NCBI GenBank assembly: GCA_002311345.1
Contig: DCAA01000015.1
Span: 40,339 to 48,551, forward strand
From: Planctomycetes bacterium UBA1146
GTDB lineage: Bacteria; Planctomycetota; UBA8108; UBA1146
Reading direction: 5' to 3'
Length of the DNA: 8,213 bases
The notes beneath the pieces were generated by a model. That model searched no databases. It was not told where the DNA came from and saw nothing but the letters and a program-made list of their open reading frames with translations. The first letter of the stretch is position 1, and each line of letters begins with the position of its first letter. Made by a program: the position numbers and the translations under genes. Shown piece by piece: positions 1 through 6,900 of this stretch.

Positions 1-40
1 GGGCGGAGCCCACGCCTGGAAGATTTCCTCACCTGTCCCG

Positions 41-61
41 GGCAGCCGTCAACGGGTTGCC
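41..61 (+). promoter_or_regulatory. Candidate RNA hairpin in the rpoB leader
   Basis: GGCA at 41-44 can pair with TGCC at 58-61. After a small internal loop (45 against 56-57), CCG at 46-48 can pair with CGG at 53-55 around a TCAA tetraloop. The following bases (GCAGCAGTC) are not T-rich, so this is not a standard intrinsic terminator. It could be an attenuator or processing element, or simply chance pairing in GC-rich DNA. Confidence 0.35.
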
Positions 62-78
62 GCAGCAGTCTGCCTCGC

Positions 79-96
79 TCGAGGATTGATCCTCGA
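79..96. promoter_or_regulatory. Near-perfect palindrome, candidate operator or hairpin
   Basis: TCGAGGAT (79-86) and ATCCTCGA (89-96) are exact reverse complements separated by TG. The 8-base arms with a 2-base centre look more like a dimeric protein-binding site than an RNA hairpin, although RNA could fold it with a 4-6 base loop. No T-run follows, so it is not an intrinsic terminator. It lies about 110 bases before the rpoB start codon. The function is unknown. Confidence 0.45.
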
Positions 97-109
97 AACG
101 AAGGTTGAA

Positions 110-162
110 GGTATCGACTCCGATTGGAGTGGGTATCGACCAGGGACGGACGGGTTACGACC
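110..162 (+). repeat. Three short direct repeats (iteron-like) before rpoB
   Basis: Copies are GGTATCGACT at 110-119, GGTATCGACC at 132-141 and GGTTACGACC at 153-162. The first two share nine consecutive bases; the third differs from the second only by AT to TA in the middle. Start-to-start distances are 22 and 21 bases, about two turns of B-DNA, and are not multiples of three taken together, so they are not a coding repeat. The set could be a binding array for a regulator of the operon or could be coincidental. No known regulator motif was recognised. Confidence 0.4.
117..130 (+). promoter_or_regulatory. Small perfect hairpin between direct repeats
   Basis: ACTCC (117-121) pairs exactly with GGAGT (126-130) around a GATT tetraloop. 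It sits between the first and second direct repeats and overlaps the end of the first. It is short, so its stability is modest and its role is unknown. Confidence 0.3.
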
Positions 163-174
163 TGACACGGGTCG
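158..174 (+). promoter_or_regulatory. Small hairpin shortly before the rpoB ribosome site
   Basis: CGACC (158-162) can pair with GGTCG (170-174), extendable by a T-G wobble (163 with 169) to leave a 5-base loop. It overlaps the third direct repeat and ends about 20 bases before the Shine-Dalgarno-like sequence. No T-run follows it. Confidence 0.25.
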
Positions 175-194
175 GGCCATGTTCAGTAATCGAG

Positions 195-200
195 AAAGGG
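195..200 (+). promoter_or_regulatory. Ribosome binding site of rpoB
   Basis: AAAGGG ends 6 bases before the ATG at 207, an acceptable Shine-Dalgarno distance with a partial match to AAGGAGG. It decides the start: the in-frame TTG at 105 and GTG at 129 have no better site in support of a longer protein, and the next ATG (231) has none. Confidence 0.6.
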
Positions 201-206
201 TTCAGC

Positions 207-3200
207 ATGGAGTCTAAAGACCGTGACATCATGGTCTTCGGCGGCGGCATCCGTACGGTGCCGATTCCGAATCTGATGGAATTGCAGAGGAATGCCTACT
301 CGCAGTTCCTGCAGAGAGGCGTGCACTGGACAGATCGCGACAACATCGGTCTCGAATCGATCTTGCGCGAGATCTTTCCCATAGAGAGTTACGACGGCAC
401 TATTTCGTTGACGTACCTGGGTTATGACCTGGGACGACCGCGTTACACCGTCGATGAATGCCGCCAGTTGAAACTGACCTATGGTACTCCGTTCAAGATC
501 CGCTTGAGGATGGAAAAAGAGGGTGAGTCGATCGAGGAAGAAGTCTTCCTCGGTGAACTACCGATGATGATCGGAGGAGGCGAGTTCATCGTCAACGGTT
601 CCGAGCGGGTTATCGTCAGCCAGTTGCATCGTTCTCCTGGAGTAGATTTCAGTGAGGAGATCCACTCGGGAGATATCAGACTCCATTCCTGCCGGATCAT
701 CCCCGAGCGAGGTTCCTGGGTCGAGTTCAATGTCACCAAGAAGGGTGCCTTGACGGTCCGGATCGACCAGAGCGGAAAATTCCCCGCCACGATGCTATTG
801 CGGGCGATGGATGAACGGTTCGGATCCTCTACCGCCATCCTGGAGCTCTTTTATGGCGTCGAGACCATCAGGGTCGGGAGCCTCAAGAGCATCGACAAAC
901 TCACGGGGGATGAAGAGGACGAGGTCCGGAGTGGCCGGGTTACTGCCGAAGACATCCTGGATGCAGAGACCGGCGAGATTCTGCTGCCGACCGGGGATGT
1001 CTTCACCGAGACCTTCCTGAAGTCATATTTCTCCGAAGATATGATTGCCAAGCGTGGTGGTAAGAAGAGTTTCAAGGTGCTGCCCGAACAGTTTGACGAT
1101 CTGATTCTCAAAACTCTCAAAGAAGACCCTTCCATCGACTACGAGGATGCTCTGATCAAGATCTACCAGCGGCTTCGTCCTGGTAATCCACCCCAGGCAG
1201 CAAAGGCTCGGGAACTCTTCTTCGACAAGTTCTACAATCCGAACAAATATCGCCTGGGACGTGTCGGGCGTTTTCGTATCAACCGTAAGTTCAAACTCGC
1301 GATTCCGGAATCCGAGCAGACGATCCAGCCCGAGGACATCCTGGAATCGATCGATTACATCTTCAAACTGCGTGACCGAAAAGGAAAACTCGACGATATC
1401 GATCACCTCGGAAACCGCCGTGTTCGGACCATCGAGGAACTTGCCGGCGAGGAGATGCGAAAAGGATTCCTGAAGTTGAAGCGCACCGTTCAGGAACGCA
1501 TGAGCATGATGGAACCGGAGAATCTGACTCCACGCTCGGTGATCAACTCGAAGACCATCTCCTCTTCAGTAGAGTTTTTCTTCGGGCGCGGCGAACTCTC
1601 CCAGGTCGTGGACCAGACCAATCCGCTGTCACAATTGACCCACGAGCGCCGTTTGAGTGCACTCGGGCCCGGTGGACTGAACAGAAAGCGAGCCGGTTTC
1701 GAGGTCCGGGATGTTCATATCTCGCACTATGGCCGCATCTGCCCCATCGAGACTCCCGAGGGTACGAATATCGGACTGATCTCCAGCCTCAGTGTCTTTG
1801 CGACCATCGATAAGTACGGCTTCCTCATCACTCCCTATTTCCAGGTGAACAATGGCAAGGCTCAGATCGACAAGGATACGATTCGATTTCTTCGGGCAGA
1901 TGAGGAAGAGAACCTCTACCTGACGCCAGCGGACACTCCTGTAGATGACGAGGGGAATCTGATCGGAGATCTGGTACTGGCTCGTTACAACGGTGAGTTC
2001 ATCATGGTGGAGCCGTCAAAGATCGAACTGATGGACGTTTCTTCCAAGCAGTTGATCGGGGTCTCTGCTGCGTTGATTCCGTTCCTCGAGCATGACGATG
2101 CGAACCGCGCACTGATGGGTTCGAACATGATGCGTCAGGCAGTGCCGCTGCTGCAGACGGAACCTCCGCTGGTAGGCACAGGTATGGAGCAGTACGTCTC
2201 GAAGTACTCGGGAATGGTGTTGAGATCTCCGTCTTCGGGCAAGGTGACCTCTGTCGACTCGACCCATGTGGAGGTGGACGGCAAGAGAATCGAGTTGCGC
2301 AAGTACAGGGGACTCAACGAGCGCACATGCCAGAATCAACGCCCCTGCGTGAATCTGGGTGACATGGTCGAAGAAGGAAATGTGATCGCCGATGGCGCGG
2401 CGACCCAGGACGGCATCCTGTCGCTCGGGAGAAACATCCTCGTCGCCTTCATGTCCTGGGATGGATACAACTTCGAGGATGCGATCATCGTCAGCGAGCA
2501 ACTGGTTCGAGACGATATCTACACTTCGATCCATATCGATGAATTCGAGATCGAGGTCAGAGAGACAAAACTGGGACGTGAAGAGTTTACCCGCGATATC
2601 CCGAACGTTTCGGAGCGAGTTCTCGCAAAACTCGATGATGACGGGATCGTCAAGACCGGAACGCGCGTCTCTCAGGGAGATATTCTGGTCGGTAAGGTTG
2701 TTCCAAAGTCCAAGAGTGAACTCTCTCCCGAAGAGAAACTGCTCCACGCGATATTTGGTCGAGCCGGTGAGGACGTCAAGAACGAGTCTCTGACGGTATC
2801 CTCCGGTATCGAGGGAGTCGTCATCGATTCGAAGAAGTTCTCCCGTCTTAGCGAGCATTCACCTGAGGAGCGAAAAGTCATCAAGGCGAAGGTGGAGGAG
2901 ATCGAAGAGAGAACTCATACAGGAATCATGTTCGAGATCGACACATTGCTCGATGAGTTACGAGCCGTTCTCGGGACAACGCCGAGAAATCCAGCGACGG
3001 GACGTGTCTTCAAGACCGAGGAACTCTACGAGACCAAGAGTGTTCACTCCGTCAAGATTGCCATGGATCCAGAGCAATTCTTCGGCTCCTCCGAGAAGAA
3101 GAACAGCGTGATCAAAGCATCTTTGTTCAAGCATCAACAGAAGATGGAAGAACTCGAAGACACGAAGAATCGTGATGTGAATCGACTGACCCGCGGCGAT

Positions 3201-3947
3201 GAGTTGTCACCCGGTGTGATCGAAATGGTCAAGGTTTATGTGGCTACGAAGAGAAACCTCTCCGTTGGTGACAAGATGGCAGGTCGTCACGGCAACAAGG
3301 GTGTGATTTCCAGAATCCTTCCTCTCGAGGATCTACCTTTCCTCGAGGATGGGACTCCAGTCGAGGTGATCCTGAACCCGCTCGGTGTGCCGTCGCGGAT
3401 GAATCTGGGCCAGATTCTCGAGACCCAGCTCGGCTGGGCAGCGGACAAACTCGGTTACCGCGCGGTGACCCCCGTTTTCGATGGAGCAAAAGAGGCTGAT
3501 ATCAAGAAGGAACTCGTGAAGGCAGGGATCCCAGTTGATGGGAAATCCGTGCTTTACGACGGTCGCACCGGAGAGCCGATGGAACAGAAGGTTACCGTAG
3601 GTCGGATGTACCTGTTGAAACTGCATCATCTGGTCGATGACAAGATTCATGCACGCGCGACAGGTCCCTACTCCCTCATCACTCAGCAACCACTGGGTGG
3701 AAAGGCGAGGTTTGGCGGGCAGCGATTCGGCGAGATGGAAGTCTGGGCTCTCGAGGCCTATGGTGCTGCACACATCCTGCAGGAACTGCTGACCGCAAAA
3801 TCTGATGATGTCGATGGTCGGGCCAAGATCTACGAGTCGATGGTAAAGGGTGAGAACAGCCTGCAAGCAGGCACTCCCGTTTCTTTCGACGTGCTCACAA
3901 ATGAGATCAAGGGCCTTGGTTTGAACCTCGAACTGGAAAAGAAGTGA
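207..3947 (+). CDS. rpoB: DNA-directed RNA polymerase subunit beta (complete)
   Basis: Beta subunit of the cytoplasmic RNA polymerase core; with beta' it forms the active-site cleft that polymerises NTPs on DNA. From ATG 207 it is 1246 residues, against 1342 in E. coli. The start is supported by the site at 195-200 and by an ordinary beta N-terminus (VPIPNLMELQ, about residues 17-26). Landmarks in order: lobe motif NGSERVIVSQLHRSPGV (130-146); a shortened SI1-type insert (about 220-320); rifampicin region (460-486); CPIETPEG (512-519); NFED with E757/D758, matching E. coli E813/D814; an SI2-type insert (about 877-993); GDKMAGRHGNKG with K1023 and K1031, matching K1065 and K1073; PSRMN with R1064 (R1106); H1148 (H1237); and FGGQRFGEMEVWALEAYG (1169-1186). 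About 47 residues present in E. coli between R1106 and H1237 are absent. The rifampicin pocket has valines at 467/468 where E. coli has F514/M515. The family is certain. Confidence 0.99.
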   Translation: MESKDRDIMVFGGGIRTVPIPNLMELQRNAYSQFLQRGVHWTDRDNIGLESILREIFPIESYDGTISLTYLGYDLGRPRYTVDECRQLKLTYGTPFKIRLRMEKEGESIEEEVFLGELPMMIGGGEFIVNGSERVIVSQLHRSPGVDFSEEIHSGDIRLHSCRIIPERGSWVEFNVTKKGALTVRIDQSGKFPATMLLRAMDERFGSSTAILELFYGVETIRVGSLKSIDKLTGDEEDEVRSGRVTAEDILDAETGEILLPTGDVFTETFLKSYFSEDMIAKRGGKKSFKVLPEQFDDLILKTLKEDPSIDYEDALIKIYQRLRPGNPPQAAKARELFFDKFYNPNKYRLGRVGRFRINRKFKLAIPESEQTIQPEDILESIDYIFKLRDRKGKLDDIDHLGNRRVRTIEELAGEEMRKGFLKLKRTVQERMSMMEPENLTPRSVINSKTISSSVEFFFGRGELSQVVDQTNPLSQLTHERRLSALGPGGLNRKRAGFEVRDVHISHYGRICPIETPEGTNIGLISSLSVFATIDKYGFLITPYFQVNNGKAQIDKDTIRFLRADEEENLYLTPADTPVDDEGNLIGDLVLARYNGEFIMVEPSKIELMDVSSKQLIGVSAALIPFLEHDDANRALMGSNMMRQAVPLLQTEPPLVGTGMEQYVSKYSGMVLRSPSSGKVTSVDSTHVEVDGKRIELRKYRGLNERTCQNQRPCVNLGDMVEEGNVIADGAATQDGILSLGRNILVAFMSWDGYNFEDAIIVSEQLVRDDIYTSIHIDEFEIEVRETKLGREEFTRDIPNVSERVLAKLDDDGIVKTGTRVSQGDILVGKVVPKSKSELSPEEKLLHAIFGRAGEDVKNESLTVSSGIEGVVIDSKKFSRLSEHSPEERKVIKAKVEEIEERTHTGIMFEIDTLLDELRAVLGTTPRNPATGRVFKTEELYETKSVHSVKIAMDPEQFFGSSEKKNSVIKASLFKHQQKMEELEDTKNRDVNRLTRGDELSPGVIEMVKVYVATKRNLSVGDKMAGRHGNKGVISRILPLEDLPFLEDGTPVEVILNPLGVPSRMNLGQILETQLGWAADKLGYRAVTPVFDGAKEADIKKELVKAGIPVDGKSVLYDGRTGEPMEQKVTVGRMYLLKLHHLVDDKIHARATGPYSLITQQPLGGKARFGGQRFGEMEVWALEAYGAAHILQELLTAKSDDVDGRAKIYESMVKGENSLQAGTPVSFDVLTNEIKGLGLNLELEKK

Positions 3948-3951
3948 TCAA
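3935..3951 (+). promoter_or_regulatory. rpoB-rpoC junction with weak ribosome site
   Basis: The rpoB stop TGA (3945-3947) is followed by only TCAA before the rpoC ATG. The purine-rich end of rpoB (GGAAAAGAAG, 3935-3944) is the only Shine-Dalgarno-like sequence and ends 7 bases before the ATG. There is no room for a terminator or a separate promoter, so co-transcription and translational coupling are the likely arrangement. Confidence 0.55.
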
Positions 3952-6900
3952 ATGATCGAGCCTGTCTATGACAAGGTGAATGATATAGGCGCGGTAAATA
4001 TCCGGCTGGCATCACCGACGGACATCCTCTCCTGGTCACAGGGAGAGGTTCGTAAGCCCGAGACGATCAACTATCGGACCTACCGTCCGGAAAAGGATGG
4101 CCTCTTCTGCGAGCGTATCTTCGGTCCTGAAAGGGACTGGGAGTGTGCTTGTGGTAAGTACAAGGGCATCAAGCACAAGGGGATCATCTGTGATCGCTGT
4201 GGGGTGAAGGTGGCTCATTCTCGCGTTCGTCGTGAGCGCATGGGGCACATCAACCTGGCAGCTCCGATCGTGCACATCTGGTTCTTCAAGGCGATGCCAT
4301 CGCGTCTGGGCAATCTGCTCGACATGAAGACGACTCACCTCGAGCGGGTGATCTATTACCAGGATTACCTGGTGATTGAACCCGGCGATACGCCTCTCAA
4401 GGAGAAACAACTTCTCGGAGAGGAAGAGTACCGACTTGCCCGTGAGAGATATGGCGATGAATTCAAGGCGGATATGGGAGCCGATGCGATCCGCACGATG
4501 ATCAATCGTCTGGAATTGAACTCGTTGTTCGATGAGTTGAAGGAAGAGTACGACAACACCAGGTCGAAGCAGAAGCGAGCGAGCCTGATCCGTCGACTCA
4601 AGATCATCCGTACCGTGATACGCTCCGGGAACAAGGCGGAGTGGATGGTTCTCGAGGCGGTTCCGGTGATTCCTCCGGATCTCCGTCCACTGGTATTGCT
4701 CGAAAGTGGTAACTTTGCCACCAGTGACCTCAATGATCTCTATCGACGATTGATCAACCGGAACAACCGGCTGAAGAAGTTGCTCGACCTCAATGCACCT
4801 GAGGTGATCATCCGAAACGAGAAGCGGATGCTCCAGCACTCCGTCGATGCCCTGTTCGATAACAACCGTTGTCGCAGACCGGTGCTCGGTTCGAATAATC
4901 GTCCCCTCAAGTCGCTGACAGACATGATCAAGGGTAAGCAGGGTCGATTCAGGGAGAATCTGCTCGGAAAGCGTGTCGACTACTCTGCCCGCTCCGTCAT
5001 CGCGGTGGGTCCGGAACTCCAGTTGCATCAGTGCGGTTTGCCAAAAAAGATCGCGCTTGAACTGTTCCAGCCCTTCATCATCCGAAGACTCAAGGAACTC
5101 GGCTATGCCGATACCATCAAGAGTGCCAAGAAGATGCTCGAACGTAAGGATGACGAGGTCTGGGACATCCTCGAGGAGGTGACACAGGGGCATCCGGTGC
5201 TGCTCAACCGCGCGCCCACCTTGCACAGGATGGGAATCCAAGCTTTCGAACCGGTCCTCATCGAGGGCAACGCGATTCTGGTTCACCCACTGGTTTGCGA
5301 GGGATTCAACGCAGATTTCGATGGCGACCAGATGGCGGTACACCTGCCACTATCGATCGAGGCCCAACTCGAAGCTCAGAATCTGATGTTGTCGACCAAC
5401 AACATCTTTTCTCCGGCACATGGGAACCCGATCATCGCGCCTTCACAGGACATCGTGATGGGTTGCTTCTATCTGACCCTCGACAAGGAAGATATGCCGG
5501 GCACTGAGATCCAATTCTCCTGCATCGAGGAGGTTCACACCGCCATGGGATCCGGGAAGGTCCATGGACACGCGCGGATCAAGGTCAGATTCCCCGAGGA
5601 GAAGGTCATCTTCAGCAGTCCAGGCGTGGTTCAAGAGCCAGATGAGAAGGGATTCCACCAGACCACTCCTGGCAGGATCATCTTCAATGACCTGCTCGAT
5701 TACGATGATATGCCCTTCTACAACCACGCTCTCAGCAAGAAACATCTCCGCGCCGTCATCGCGGACTGCTTCAAAATCCTTGGCCGACGCGCGACATTGA
5801 AGTTTCTCGATGACATGAAGAATCTCGGTTTCAAGGCAGCGACCCGTTCGGGCCTTTCCTTCAGTATCGACGATCTTCGCAGTCCTCCGACCAAGAAAGC
5901 CATCATTGCTGCGACTCAGGCCCAGGTCGAGGAGATCGAGAAGCGCCATCAAAATGGCGTGATCACGAACGATGAACGTAGGAGCCAGATCATCGACCGC
6001 TGGACCCACACCACTAACCAGGTGGGTGATCAACTGATGCAAAGTCTCAGGGAAGATACCACTCCCGGGGATGAGTACGTGAATCCGATTTTCGTGATGG
6101 TGGAATCCGGCGCACGAGGAAGCGTCACCCAGATTCGACAACTCGCCGGGATGCGCGGACTGATGGCGAAACCATCCGGAGAGATCATCGAGACTCCCAT
6201 CAAGGCGTCTTTCCGCGAGGGACTGAGGGTTCTGGAGTATTTCTCCTCGACCCACGGTGCGCGTAAGGGGCTGGCTGACACCGCCCTGAAGACCGCTGAC
6301 TCCGGTTACCTGACGCGGAAACTTGCTGATGTGGCCCAGAACGTTGTCGTCAACGGCCATGATTGTGGAACCAAGGGCGGCATCGCCAAGAAGGCGATGA
6401 AGCGAGGTGACAAGGAGGCAATTGAGCTCTGGGCACGTGTCTACGGGCGTGTCTCCGTTGCCGAGATCAAGGATCCGGTTTCCGGGGATGTTCTCGTCGA
6501 GGTCAACGGGGTGATCGACCGCGAGACCGCTCACAAGATTCAGGATCTTGGACATGACAAGATCCTCGTTCGTAGTCCTCTCTCCTGTGATAGCCCGCTG
6601 GGTTGTTGCGCTCTTTGCTACGGAATGGATCTCTCGACCGGAATCCTGGTCGAGCAGGGAGTCGCTGTCGGAATCATCGCCGCCCAGTCCATCGGTGAAC
6701 CGGGAACCCAGTTGACGATGCGTACCTTCCACATCGGAGGGGTGGCATCGAAAGCGGTTCAGGAACCAGTCATCCGGGCAAGGGGTGCCGGGACTGTCGA
6801 ACTACGGGAGACGAATCATGTCCCCAACAAAGATGGGAATGAAGTCGTTCTCAGTCGTCGGGGAATCCTGGCGGTCGTCAAGGATGGCAAGGATCTGGAA

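Larger units (their letters stand above)
1..206 (+). other. Non-coding leader upstream of rpoB
   Basis: This stretch precedes the chosen rpoB start. The frames read without a recognisable protein: frame 1 stops at 106-108, frame 2 runs open to a stop near 215, and frame 3 (the rpoB frame) has a stop at 87-89. None resembles the C-terminus of ribosomal protein L7/L12, the usual upstream neighbour. The segment contains short inverted repeats at 41-61, 79-96, 117-130 and 158-174 and three related direct repeats at 110-162, listed separately. No convincing -35/-10 pair and no U-tract terminator is visible, so a promoter here can be neither shown nor excluded. In E. coli the rplL-rpoB gap carries an attenuator and an RNA processing site; a similar role here is only inferred from position and structure. 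Confidence 0.75.

Noticed and set aside
105..137. Possible promoter with TTGAAG as -35 and GGTATC as -10
   Set aside because: The -10 candidate matches TATAAT poorly; there is not enough evidence to call a promoter.
2..217. Open frame 2 through the leader, possibly the end of an upstream gene such as rplL
   Set aside because: The translation does not resemble the L7/L12 C-terminus or any family I recognise, and it overlaps the rpoB start; lack of stops in 70 codons of GC-rich DNA is unremarkable.
2016..2858. 280-codon minus-strand open frame opposite rpoB
   Set aside because: It lies wholly within intact, conserved rpoB and its translation shows no known domain; it is a codon-bias shadow.
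3324..3354. Repeated CTCGAGGAT within rpoB
   Set aside because: Both copies encode Leu-Glu-Asp in conserved beta sequence and reflect codon preference, not a functional DNA repeat.
3946..3957. Inverted repeat GATCA-AA-TGATC over the rpoB stop and rpoC start
   Set aside because: Arms are only 5 bases with a 2-base centre, and they arise from the stop context and first rpoC codons; too weak to call a regulatory hairpin.
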